Source: Argentina anserina
Taxonomy: Eukaryota > Streptophyta > Magnoliopsida > Rosales > Rosaceae
Direction: 5' to 3'
Length of the DNA: 64,000 bases
NCBI RefSeq assembly: GCF_933775445.1
Contig: NC_065875.1
Span: forward strand, 7,887,001 to 7,951,000
Below are positions 34,568 through 46,897 of this stretch, piece after piece (position 1 is the stretch's first letter; each line of letters begins with the position of its first letter). The notes beneath the pieces are model-generated. The model was not told the DNA's origin. It made no database searches and saw nothing but the letters and a program-made list of their open reading frames with translations. The translations under genes and the position numbers were made by a program.

Positions 34568-37084
34568 TTAATTTGATGATGAATCATTGGACTGATCATA
34601 GCCAACTTCTTCACCATCACTGCCTTCATCACCTTCACTTCCTTCTTCAACTGCATCACCATCAATTTCAATTGTTCCCTTTGGTTTTGGTGGAGGACAA
34701 TTGCTTGAAGATGCTGTGGTAGCATGCTCTACATTCAAAAGTAGAAAACACAAGTTTGTTAGAAACCTACAAAGTTAAAATTTAAGAAATTAAATAATAA
34801 ACAAAAAATAGAAGTTAAAATCTCATAATCTTTACCTTTCTCACAACTCTCAATGAACTCAAACTCTTTATGGCATGGTTCCTCATCTTCATAGCTTATT
34901 TCATTACCCCTTAACCAACTTTGTAAGCAAATCAATGCTTCAACACTTTTAGGAGTCAATGAACTCCTAAATGAATCAACTACTCTACCTCCAGTGCTAA
35001 AAGTCGACTCGGATGCAGCAGTTGAAACTTGGACAGCCAGTATATCCTTGGCGATTGTTGCAAGTACAGGGTACTTGTTACCATTCATCCTCCACCAAAG
35101 CAAAATTGGGAACTTGGCAGGTTCTTTCTCATTTATGGCTTCAAGGGGGTCCAATAAGTACCTATCAACCTCATGTGCTATAACAGATGCCTGATCTTTT
35201 TGTGAAACAACCTTTCTCCAATCACTAATGTAGGAATTATATCCTCTACTACTAGTGCTAGTAATGGTGCTTTCGGCTAAGCTTTCAAACTCTTGCACAA
35301 CCTTCTTTTGTGCAGGGACATCCTTTGGTGCATATTCATCATACAATGACAATAAAACTCCACGTAACTCCGTCGTTTTACGCTCCACCTCTTTTTGCCC
35401 CAACTCTACACAATTGAACAAGTGAGTTATGTGTTGTAGCTTAAATCGAGGATCAAGGATCAGCCCCATAAACACTAATGGATTCAAGTCTTTATAGCTC
35501 CCGTAATACTTGAGGAACTTCTCTTGCATATTCTTGGCCATTTCCATCAAAACTTTCTCGGATGCCGAGTTTGTTTGCAATTCATCAAGCACAAAGAGCT
35601 TTTCAATCTCTTTTTCCATGGACAAAACATCATGAAATGTAGTGTGGATGGTTGGTTTGTTACTTGCACTAACTCTTAGGGTAACTTCATAAAATACCCT
35701 AAGAAATTGTACAAACACTTCAGCCTTATCCCAATCTTCATGACTAGATGGCCCCACTTTCCCCCTCCTACCTATAGTTGAAATCAGATTACCATCCTCA
35801 TCAAACTCCTCATCAGGCTCCTTGAAATAGGCTGCAAAACCAGCATCTTCCACTTCCATTCTTGCAAAGGCTGCTTTGAACTTATAAGCAGATTCCAACA
35901 TAAGAAATGTTGAATTCCACCTTGTGGGAATGTCCATAACGCACAAGCCTTTACAAGGGATCTCTTCCTTTGCTACAGCAGCCTTAAAACTATCTAACCT
36001 TGCTGCTGAAGAACGCACGTACTTCACTGCATTTCTAATGGCCAACACTGCTTTATTCAGCCTTTTCAATCCACTTCCAACAATCAAATTAGTGATATGT
36101 GCTGTGCACCTAACATGCATGTACTTACCACCTAAAACTGCTTCTGATTTTTCTCTTCTGTTCAGTTTGGACCTAACATACTCAATAGCACACTTATTTG
36201 TTGTTGCATTGTCGACAGTGATGGTCAAAACCTTGCTAATCCCCCATTGTAGCAAACAAGACTCAATTAAAAGACCAATTGAATTCCCACTATGAGAAGA
36301 TATAGGGCATAAATTGATTACTCTCTTATGCATTTCCCACTTATCATCAATAAAGTGGGCTGTTAACACCATATAGTTAACATTTTGAACACTTGTCCAA
36401 GTGTCCGTAGTTAGGCATACCCTATGACGGCTGATATTATGCTTCAACTTCCTCTTCGTCTTATCATACAAAGCCAAAAACTTAGTCACTAAAGTTCTTA
36501 TACAAGGGACTGTCCACTGAGGTATTGCAACAAAACAAAAATGCCTAAACCCTTGCTTTTCAACAAAGCTAAAAGGAAGCTCATCAACTACTACCATTTC
36601 AACACAAGCCTGCATTACTTCATCTTCATTAAATGCCACCATTTTCATTGTATTACCCTTGCTTTTATCTCCAACAATTACTTTCTGATTTCTTTGCACA
36701 CTTCTCCTACCCGGATAAAACTTACAGGTTTTATTGATATGCCTATGCATCCCAGAATTTCCATTTGATGTTGAATCACATGCATAATCTCCTAGTTTAC
36801 CCTTAGGACAGTAAATACACTTAGCCCTCCATTTTTCTATGACCCTATCTTCTCCTCCCTTCACCTTAACAATCTTAGTAACTTTATACTCTTTAAAATG
36901 CTTCCAAATTGGGCTACGTTTTCTAGCAGCCCGAGCAATAAGTTCATCATATTCTACTACATTAGTTTCAAGGACTGAGGGAGATGTACCTTGGGAAGAA
37001 CCCAACAACAGACTACTAATTGTAGCCTTTGGTGTTGTATATGAGACTCCATCATCTTCAACTCTCTTCTTACCCTTTTTATCT
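34568..37084 (-). CDS. hAT transposase (BED finger, hATC dimerisation domain), two main exons
   Basis: The enzyme cuts out and reinserts hAT elements. It resembles RICESLEEPER/Ac-type plant transposases. The large exon runs from about 37084 (acceptor TTTTTTTCAG) to a donor at 34836 (AAAG/GTAAAG); the last exon is 34568-34728 (acceptor GAATGTAG). Order: BED zinc finger (CIYC, then HRHINKTC, near 36820-36720), first Asp in CLTTDTWTS, second Asp in TVDNATTNK, and hATC with ASESTFSTGGRVVDSF. The tail is acidic (EEGSEGDEGSDGEE). No stop or frame change interrupts about 800 codons. The start codon is unclear: no ATG opens the large exon, so a short 5' exon near 37520-37610 is likely. Confidence 0.88.
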
Positions 37085-37571
37085 GAAAAACAAATAGAAA
37101 GCAGGGAATAAAGGTCATAAATTAATTACATCAGTGTATAGAGTTTAATCTCAATAATGCAAGAAGAATAGATAATGTGTCATGCTCTTTAATGAAGAGA
37201 GTAACACCATCTTCTACCTTGAGCAGTAGTATCAATTAAACAACAAAACAGAATAACATATAGCTCCGGCAAATATATAGCTCCAATAGATACACAGTTG
37301 ATATAGCTCTAATAGTTTACCAAAATCAAACAAAAAAACATATATAGCTCTAATTGATACACTCAATGTGACTCACTGCTGAACAATACACAATTAATAC
37401 AATTCCAAAGCATAAGAAATCAAAAGTTTGGTTGAAGTAGGAGACAAAATCCACTACAAGCTCTTCCAACAAGCCACGGATCAAATAAACAGAGTATGAA
37501 ACGCAGTATGAAACACTTACTTTCAGTTTTCCCATTGAAGAACTTGGGTGGAGAGACTCTGAGAGACGAAT

Positions 37572-37800
37572 CGGTGAAGGGAGAAGTGATGGAGGGAGCT
37601 ACCACTTATAGGATGCGTTGATTGATGGAGGCGAATTGGTGATGGAAGCAAATCGGTGATGGAAGCAAATCGGTGATGGAAGCGAATCGGTGAAGGGATA
37701 AGTAATGGAGGGAGCTACCACTTGTAGGATGCGTCGATTGATGGAGCCATGGAGGTGAATCAGTGATGGAAGCGAATTGGTGATGGAGGGAGAAATCGGA
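37572..37800. repeat. Tandem repeats in the 5' region of the hAT gene
   Basis: An 18-bp word (TGGTGATGGAAGCRAATC) recurs several times, and a longer unit (GTGAAGGG, GGAGGGAGCTACCACTT, AGGATGCG) occurs at about 37572 and 37690. Confidence 0.7.
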
Positions 37801-39625
37801 GAATAGTCAGAAGACTCAGAACTCAGTTGGAGGCGAGAGAGAATGTCTCTGTAAAGTGTAAATCCTAAAACCCGAAAAAAAACATACGGATAAAAATCAT
37901 TTTTAGACTTCCGGTTCGGGTCGGTACCATTCAGTATCGGATCATATGAAACCGACCCATCCCGATTATAGCCTTTCGGTATCGGTATCGGTTCGGTATC
38001 AGGTATGTGTACCGATTCATCCCGTCCCGTCAGTATTCGGTACGGGACGAACGGTTTCGGTACCAACTCCCAGCCCTAGAATCAATGGAAGGTGTTTTAG
38101 GCGTAACGCCCTATGTACCAATGTCAACAAGTCTTGATGCTTTTAAGATGAGATGGAAACGAAGAACTACAAGGCAGACTCATTCTAAGATAAGCATCTT
38201 TTACTTATGCGCTTATGATACTGTTTGGGCATTAGCTAAGGCTGTGGAACTTCTTGAGTTGCATGCAAATTATTCCAGAGTAGCTTTATAGAAAAACAAT
38301 AAAGAGAAAAGCACAACTGGAATACTGAGCCAAATTACTGTCTAAAATCAGGTCCACCAAGGCTTCTCCAAACTTTCCTATATACCCAATTTGAAGGCTT
38401 AAGTGGGAAATTTAGATTGCTTGATCAACAGTTTCAACCTTCATCCTTTAAAATATTCAATGTGATAAATAAGAGGGAGAGAGTGATTGGATATTGGACC
38501 CCCAACAAGGAAGAATTTGATGATTTAGTTCAGTCCGGTACCCTAACAAATCGCTCTAGTTCTATAAATGATCATCGTTTTCTTATCATTGGAAAACCTG
38601 CATGGCCTGGAAACACCAGTGCTCCACCAAAGGGTTGGGCTAATTGTATATAATTATGGTAAAATTGTTTTCTATATATGGTTTAGTATGCATTAACCAA
38701 CATTTAATTCAAATTTAATATATATTGGCCCTTTCAAAAATTTTGGTCCCTCCGGATACTAGCTTCAAGATCCGCTACTAAGAGGGTTCTCATATGATGT
38801 CTTCCTTGCAGCCTTAGAAAGAATGTCATTTACACTTCCACACAAGTTTATTCAATTCACCAATGGTTCATCCAGAGAGGGTGCAACTGGTGCATGACCT
38901 TATGACGATCTTCTTTACCAGATTAAGTTGAATGTAAGTGACAAATTATATTTCTCTTCCAATAGTTTACTTTATGTTTTTCTCGTTCCATATTTTACAC
39001 TACAAACTCTCTACATGTGGCCATGAAAATGCAGAAATTTGATGATGTAGTGGGGGATGTAACAATTATTGCCTATGACATCTTATGTAGATTTTACACT
39101 ACCTTATTATGAATCAGGTGTACGGATGGTGGTGAGAGTTAAAGATGACAAGATAAAGAATATACGGATTTTCCTAAAACCTCTTAGTTGGGATCTTTGG
39201 TTAGCAACTGGGAGTGCCTTCATTTTTGCAGTTGTACGTTGTTGTATTGTTCTCGGAACATAATCAAAACAGAGTTCAGAGGTTCACGACAGCAACAAGT
39301 TGACACAACACTTTGGTTTTCTTTTTCGACTCTTGTTTTTGCGCACGGTAAGTATTTTGTAGATACCGGCAGATGTTATTGTTGCAAGTTTTTTTATCAC
39401 ATTATTGATAGTGTCTATTGTATGAAGTTCCATGCTGCTGAATTTTTGCCCTTCTAATCTCAAACATCAACACAAAATTACAGAAAGGACTAAATACTAT
39501 TATTTTCTTTTTCTGATTGAGTTTGATCTGTATGCTTATTTTTTCATCACATGTCTTAGAGGAGTCAGCGGTGAGCAATTGGACAAGATTTGTGCTGATC
39601 ATATGGATTTTTGTGGTACTCATCC

Positions 39626-40441
39626 TAACACAAAGTTACACCGTGAGCTTAGCGTCACTGCTGACTGTAGAAAGGTTGCAGCCTGCTGTGGTTGACGTAA
39701 ATGAACTCAGACTTAATGGTGGTTACGTTGGATACCAAAAAGATTCCTTTGTACGAGAGCTTTTAATAAGAGAGTTGAAGTTTGAGGAGAACAGGCTAAA
39801 GAATTATAGGGCACCTGAAGATTATCATAAAGCATTGTCCAAAGGAAGCAAAAAATGGGGGTGTTGATGCTATCTTTGACGAAATGCCCTACTTGAATAT
39901 CTTCCTCGCCAAGTATTGTGTTGGATACACTGTTGTTGGACCAACCTATAAAACTGATGGATTTGACTTTGTAAGTCCTTCAATTTAGGCTTCATCATTT
40001 AACCGGCGGATCCGAAGAACCCGCGGACGCCCGTAACACAAAGTTACACCGCGAGGTTAGCGTCACTGCTGACTGTAGAAAGGTTGCAGCCTGCTGTGGT
40101 TGACGTAAATGAACTCAGACTTAATGGTGGTTACGTTGGATACCAAAAAGATTCCTTTGTACGAGAGCTTTTAATAAGAGAGTTGAAGTTTGAGGAGAAC
40201 AGGCTAAAGAATTATAGGGCACCTGAAGATTATCATAAAGCATTGTCCAAAGGAAGCAAAAAATGGGGGTGTTGATGCTATCTTTGACGAAATCCCCTAC
40301 TTGAATATCTTCCTCGCCAAGTATTGTGTTGGATACACTGTTGTTGGACCAACCTATAAAACTGATGGATTTGGCTTTGTAAGTCCTTCAATTTAGGCTT
40401 CATCATTTAACCGGCGGATCCGAAAAACCCGCGGAGGCCCG
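39626..40441. repeat. 408-bp tandem duplication of GLR copy C exon 4 and intron start
   Basis: Bases 39626-40033 recur at 40034-40441 with about half a dozen differences (for example GTGAGCTTAG against GCGAGGTTAG). Each copy contains most of exon 4 from TQSYT to GPTYKTDGF, its GTAAGT donor and a short piece of GC-rich repeat ending CCCG. The junction lies at CCCGTAA, which both ends share. Confidence 0.92.
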
Positions 40442-42540
40442 TAAGCCAGATGAGCTTTTGTTAGGCCCGGTCTGCGAGAAAGCTCGCTTCTTAGGTAGAG
40501 GGCCGGACTTAGTTTAGAGTTGTAAAACCCGAGCAGCCCGTGGGCCCGGTCCGCCAAAAACTCGCAAAGCCCGACCCGTAAAAACTCGTTAAAAATAAAA
40601 TATTATACATTCATATAATATATTATACATATCAATAATATGTCTTTTTGTAATAATTATACATAATATATTATATATTGTAATAATACTATATTTAAAA
40701 TTTTATATTTCATTATATTATAACTTTATACTACATTTAAAATAAAATTGTAGCATTATGAAACAACTATATGAAGTATATGAAGTAAACTTCTCGGGAT
40801 TAATCGACACCAGCTGATATAATCGGTACTAATATTTAGGGATCCTGTTAAAACTTCATATAATTCGGACCTCGTTTGACCTTCAGAATTTCCGGTTTAC
40901 CGAAAACACCATTAATATGCCCTAAGGGAGGACCTATTACCAGGATGCGAACGTCGAAAGCCGTTAGCATATATGAAATCATTTAATTTTTGTCACCGAT
41001 TGTGTGCGGTCACACCGAAGAAACTCATTTTGAAGTGACTATATGAAGGAAACTTCTCGGGATTAATCGACACCAGCTGATGTGATCGGTACTTACATTT
41101 AGTGACCTTGTAAAAATTTCATCCAATTCGGACCTCGTTTGACCGTTGAAATTTCCGGTAAACCGAAAACACCACTAATATGTGATAAGGGAGGACCTAT
41201 TACAAAGATGCGAACGCCGAAAGCCGTTTGCATATCTGAAATCACCTAATTTTTGTTAGCTATCGTGCGCGGTCGCACTGAGAAAACTCATTTGGAAAAG
41301 CCTCGGTCAATGGAGTTTCAATATGTCAAAACGCCTATTTTTGGTTAACCGTAGGTACGAACTGTCAAACCATGTCCAAAACGGATAAATATTTTACGGC
41401 GTCTCTAAATATATATACTGATCACATATGCTAGTGTCGTTCGACCATATTTCGAACTGGAGTTGTCGATCGCCTAAGTGTCCACTAATGTATCATAACC
41501 TTTATATTATGTTTATAATAAAACTATCACATTATGAAGCGACTATATGAAGGAAACATTTCGGGATCAATCGACACCATCTGATGTGATTAATATGTCA
41601 AAATGCCTCTTTTTTTGTTAACCGTAGGTACAAACGGTCCAACCATGTCCAAAACTGATGAAATTTTTACGGGTTCCCTAAATATATATACCGATCACAT
41701 GTACTGGTGTCAAAATACCATATGTTAAACTGGAGTTATCAATCGCCGAAGTGTCAACTAATGTATCATAACATTTATATTAGGTTTTACAATAAAACCA
41801 TCACATTATGAAGCGACTATATGAAGGAAACTTCTTGTAATTAATCGACATCATCTAATGTGATTGGTATATATAATTAGTGACCATTTTCAAATTTCAT
41901 CCAATTCGGATCTCGTTTGACCGTCAGAATTTCCAGTAAACCAAAAACATCAATAATATGCCATAAGGGATGACCCACTACCAAGATGCGAATGTCGAAA
42001 GATGTTTACATATTTGAAATCATCTCATTTTTGCCACCAATTGTGCGTGATCGCAACAAAGGAACTCATTTTTGCAAAGCCCCGGTTAATGAGGTTTTAT
42101 TATATCAAAACGCCTCTTTTTTTGTTAACCGTATGTACGGACGGTCAAACCATGTTCAAAATGGACAAGATTTTTATATCGATCACATCTATCGGTGTCA
42201 ATCGACAATATTTCGAAAGTAGAATTTATTTATAACTTTTTTTAGAATGTTTTATAATAATTATTTTATTGTTCGAAATCCTTAAATAAGAGTATTATGT
42301 GTTTTATTTCTAATACAACCCCACATGGCCCGGCCCGCAAAATCCCGCAAGGCCCGCTTTAGGTGGGCGGACTTGGATTTTCATATTTGTGAAAATACTC
42401 GGCCAACCCCGTCACTTATTTCATATTTGTGAAAATAACGGCTCAACTTCAATCTCTGTTAAATTTATTTGAACTAATTGAAGAAGAGCCTATTCCATAC
42501 ACAGCCCGCGAATATACACGGGTCTGTTTGAGAGCCATGC
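40442..42540. mobile_element. GC-rich-ended hAT-like sequence with internal tandem units
   Basis: Both flanks have GGCCCG-type words (40452-40580 and 42323-42420). Similar sequence recurs at 51040-52321. Between the flanks, blocks containing AGCGACTATATGAAGGAAAC, GACCTCGTTTGACCGT and AAACCATGTCCAAAACGGA repeat with spacings near 275 and 500 bp (starts near 40758, 41035, 41536 and 41810). No transposase is present and the ends are not firm. It lies where the last intron and exon of copy C should be. Confidence 0.45.
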
Positions 42541-43332
42541 GCTAAGAATGAAACTTTGTCTATTGTTGAGTTTAGTGAGATGATGAAAAGCACAATATTT
42601 AAATAATCAAAAGGGGACCATGTGAACTATTTTTGAAACCACACATTTCCCCTTCTCTAAATAGAAAACCAAAAAAACCCTTCTCTTACCTCACTCCTTC
42701 TACCGCCGCACACCCCCTCTTTGATATTATATCTCAGATAAAGGAAAAATGTATCGGAAATCCACAATTGGCCAAACATTCCTCTCTCTCCTACTTATCT
42801 CCTACTACATCTTCATCGGCACCGTACATCTGTTGCACCCAATCGCTATGCTCCACTGGTTCGCCACTCAAGGTGTCCATGTACAATCTGCCGCAACGAT
42901 CCAAGGACAAGATGCATAGCCAGAATACCATGGAGACTGCGCCGGTAATGGCAAGGGAGTGACCACCGTGGCCGAGGCCGGAACATCGGGCTGAAGAAAC
43001 AGCAGAGTGTGGACTAAAAATGGTGAAGGGGAACCCGAGAAAACTCAAACGATTGGCTCAATGCATTGTCATTACAACAACCATGAATCTGGGTCGTGTT
43101 CCATGTCGACAACGATGGTGATGCTGATGGTGAGTTGCAACGGCGGGTGGAAAAAATGGTGATGTGAGTCGGTCGATGACGAACATCGGCGAGGGTCACA
43201 AAAAAATGAAAGATTTCGCCAAGGAGGCTATCTTTTTTTTTTTGGTGAATGAATTTAATTTGGGCTCACAGTTTGGGTATTGTTTTGGAATTTATTTAGT
43301 TTTAATCCTTAAGGTTGAAAATTTAAAAATCG
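42541..43332. other. Unassigned stretch with a protein-like minus-strand frame
   Basis: The minus-strand frame at 42791-43048 (85 codons) has a hydrophobic segment (SLAITGAVSMVFWLCILSL) followed by GRLYMDTLSGEPVEHSDWVQ. It looks like real coding sequence, but I cannot name the family. It may be a captured or decayed gene piece. Nothing else is clear here. Confidence 0.35.
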
Positions 43333-45535
43333 GCCACGTGTCACTTTTCTATCTGCACAATCTTTTTTGAATTGACTTCAATTGCTTTTTAGCATAGAAA
43401 ATCCTCATAAGTAGCTCCGGAGTCCAATAAAATCTCTGAAAATTTTACATCCTCACATTGATGCCATCTATCCAGCTCTGTAAATATTTTTAAATATTTA
43501 TGTTCGAGTGACACGGCTACCCTTAGGGGTGAAAAATGCTACATAATGTAAACTAAATAGATCGAGTTCCAAACGTAACAAAGAAATATGTTAATTTTTT
43601 ACACTAGTCATCATATACTAGACTAATGACATCGTACGGTTGAAATTGCTAAATTCTTTTTCATTTGTGTAGGTAGTTTGAAAACGTACAAACTTACTTA
43701 AAACCTATGAAACAAGTTATACTGCTGTAATAGACATGTTGGGATATATATTGTTAAATTTGAAAAAATAAAATTTAATCATTAGATGAGATCATAGAAG
43801 TGATATTTAGAATTGGTTCAAATTTTACTTATTTACGTCCCTATATGGGTCTTAATCCAAAGCTAAAACATGTGCACCATCATAAGTCCATAACAGCAGC
43901 TACATCCGCCGAATACCAAAATCTCAAAAAACCTTTATCGTCAAACATATCACATTATTTGGATACCGTGGTAATGTTTATGAAATATTTCGAACACACG
44001 AACCATGTTTAGCAAATTTCAGAAGTTTTGAAACCCACATAAAATTAAAATCTGCCACGTGGCACATTCCTATCCGCACAAATCTTTTTTTGGTGTGACT
44101 TCAATTGTTTTTTAGCATAGAAAAATCCTCATAAATGGCTCCAGAGGCCAAAACAATCTCTGAAAAATAATACATCCTCACATTGATGCCATCTATCCAG
44201 CTCTGTAAAATTTTTAAATATTTATGTTCAAGTGACACGGCTACCCTTAATGGTGAAGAATGCTACATAATGTAAACTAAAAGGATCGAGTTTCAAACGT
44301 AATAAAAAATATGTGAAATTTTTACACTATCCATCATACACTATACTGACGACATCATATGGTTGAAATCGCTAAATTCGTTTTTAATTTGTGTGGTTAG
44401 TTTGAAAACGTACACACTTACTTCAAACCGATAAAACAAGTTATACTGCTTTAGTAGGCATGTTGAGATTTATTATGTTAAATTTGAAAAAAAATATTTT
44501 AAGTGATTTAACCGTTAGATGAGATAACAATAGTGAGATTGGTTCAAATTTTACTTATTTACATCACTGTCTGGGTCTTAATTAAGAGGTAAAACACGTG
44601 CACCATCATAAGTCCATAACAGCAGCTACATCCGTCGAATACCAAAATCTCTAAAAACCTTTATGGTCAAATAGATCGCATTATTTGGATACCTTGGTAA
44701 TTTTTATAGAATTTTTCAAACACAAACCATTTTAAGCAAATTTTAGAAGATTTGAAACCCACATAAAATTAAAATCTGCCACGTGGCACTTTCCTATCCG
44801 CACAAATCTTTTCTGAAGTGACTTCAATTGTTTTTTAGCATAGAAAATGGCTCCGGAGTCCAAAAACATCTCTGAAAATTAGTACGTCCTCACATTGATG
44901 TCATCTATCCAGCTCTGTAAAATATTTTAAATATTTATGTCCAAGTGAAATGACTACCCTTAGGGGTAAAGAATGCTACATAATGTAAATTAAGTGATCG
45001 AGTTCCAAACGTAAACAAAAATATGTGAAATTTGTACACTATCCATTATACACTATACTGACGACATCGTACGGTTGAAACTGGTATATTCTTTTTCATT
45101 TGTGTGGTTAGTTTGAAAACATACACACTTACTTAAACCTATGAAACAAGTTATACCACTTTAGTTGGTATGTTGGGATTTATGTTGTTAAAATTGGAAA
45201 TAAAATAAAATTTAACTGTTAGATGAGATCACAGTAGTGAGATATTTGGTTCAAATTTTACTTATTTATGTCACTGTCTGGGTCTTAATCAAGAGGTAAA
45301 GACATGTGCACCATCATAAGTCCATAACAGCAGCTACATCCGTCGAATACCAAAATCTCAAAGAACCTTTATGGTCAAATAGATCGCGTTATTCGGATGC
45401 CTTGGTAATTTTTATGGAATGTTTCGAACGCACAAACCATTTTTAGCAAATTTTAGAAGTTTTGAAACCCACATAAAATTAAAATCTGTCACGTGGCACT
45501 TTCCTATCAGCACAAATCTTTTTTGAAGTGACTTC
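43333..45535. repeat. Satellite array, first three units of about 720 bp
   Basis: The anchor GCCACGTGKCAC occurs at 43333, 44054, 44778 and (as GTCACGTGG) 45488, giving periods of 721, 724 and 710 bp. Units share CTCCGGAG, GACACGGCTACCCTTA, CATCATAAGTCCATAACAGC and AACCCACATAAAATTAAAAT. The fourth unit is cut by a CACTA element and resumes at 48748. No gene is seen. Confidence 0.9.
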
Positions 45536-45940
45536 CACTACCTGAAAATAGTACTTAGATGATAACAACAAACTTTGTTCGTCACCTAAGAAATTATAAG
45601 ACGACGAAAACAAAATCGTCAGTTTAGTGAATAAATTCGTCATCTAGGTGAAACTTAGATGACAAAATCCAGTTTTGTCGTCTTAACTGTACATTTTAAA
45701 TGACGAAAATATGATTTCGTCATCTAAGATGGTGACCTAGTCCACAAACAACTATATTGTCGTCTTAGCACAGAACTTAGATGACGTATTTTGATTTTGT
45801 CGTCTAAGAAATTGTAAGGTGACGAACACATCGATTTAGATGATGAAATTTTGCGTCGTCTAAGTAAAAATTTGACTTTATAATCTGGATCTATTTCCAG
45901 ATCGATAGAAACAGAGAAAAAAAAATAAAAAAACTGCTGC

Positions 45941-46045
45941 TATGAACAATTGTTGCCCGGAAGGATTCATAGCAGAGTCATACAATATTTCTCCACCTTT
46001 GTACAAACTCAAGGCTCTCATTCTATGCTGGTAAGCTTCTCTAGA
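45941..46045 (+). pseudogene. Possible first exon of a CACTA-borne transcript
   Basis: An ATG at about 45941 opens a frame starting MNNCCPEGFIAESYN that runs to a good donor (CTG/GTAAGC) near 46030. It is upstream of the captured glucosidase exons. It may be a further captured exon or part of the element's own gene; I do not recognise it. Confidence 0.35.
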
Positions 46046-46897
46046 ATCAATAGTTTCGAATTTGGTTTATTTTGGGTTCTGGGATTCAAAATCTGGGGCA
46101 TTTGAGATTCGCGATTTAGATTGGAATGTTCATTTTTGTAGACCGATGCTAGCTGCTAAGATTTGGACTAGGGTTTACCATTTGGGGCTTTTGGGTTAGG
46201 GATTCGGGATTTTTTAACTTGATATTGTGGTTTACGATTTGGGGGTTCTTCTTATTGGGTTATAAACTTGTTATGTAAAATTTAGCCTGAATGTTATGCT
46301 TATTGATTTTTCTAGCACTCTTATGTTTTGCTAAATGATTTATTTTCCTCATTTTGTTTTGATTTCTCTTGGAATTTTTTTGCGGTGACTTGGGTTTTGA
46401 GTATGTATTGGCAGAAGCCGAGGAGATTAAGATGACGGCTGATTGGGAAGTTGAGGTGGACTAGTTTGTTGCAAAAACTAGAGCAAATCAAATGAAGAAT
46501 GGAAGGGGAAGACAGTTGTGTATTCAGATTTGAATCACATTGTTGTGAGAATCTCGCCCAAGTAATTATATTCTCACATTGACAGTGTCTTCTTAACGTA
46601 AGTTTTGTTTTGTTTTTTCCAGTCTCCAAGTATGTATCTTTTTTTCGGTGTTGTTGTTGAAGTGATGATCTTTGTTTCAAGCATAAGTACCTGTATTGGG
46701 AAATTGAAGTTTTAGTGAAGTACAATTAAGTATGTGTGTAAGGTTTTGGCTTAGTCTATCACTAGCTGAATATGATGGGGTGATCTTTAGTTAACATGTT
46801 TCAGAGGAGGAGCTGGAGATTGCAGTTCGTGTGTAGCTTGATTTTGGAACTTGGTCCTAGCTTTATAAATCAGGAGATTGCAGTTCGTGCGCATCTG

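Larger units (their letters stand above)
34174..38078. mobile_element. hAT transposon, 3,905 bp, with perfect 8-bp target duplication
   Basis: It starts TAGGGCTGGGACCGG and ends, on the other strand, TAGGGCTGGGAGTTGG. It is flanked by GAATCAAT at 34166-34173 and 38079-38086. Both subterminal regions are dense in CGGTATCGGT and CGGTACC words, probable transposase-binding sites. The single gene on the minus strand is open. Matching ends, duplication and gene suggest a recent insertion that could be autonomous. Confidence 0.95.
28023..40441 (+). pseudogene. GLR copy C: glutamate-receptor-like pseudogene split by two transposons
   Basis: Exon 1 (28023-28281) is intact and has a leader MIMFFLDLSVIFGNSS. 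Exon 2 starts at 28518, has an extra base near 28551 and a missing base near 28673, and lacks about 215 bp relative to copy B (20264-20483). It is then cut by a CACTA element (28795-34095) and a hAT element (34174-38078). Coding traces continue at 38079-38940 (MEGVLGVTPYVP; FNVINKRERVIGYW) and in exon 3 (from about 39034, with a deletion after TIIA). Exon 4 starts at about 39559 (SAVSNWTRFVLIIWIFVV) and has an extra A near 39855. The final exon is absent. It is diverged from A and B and is clearly dead. Confidence 0.88.
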
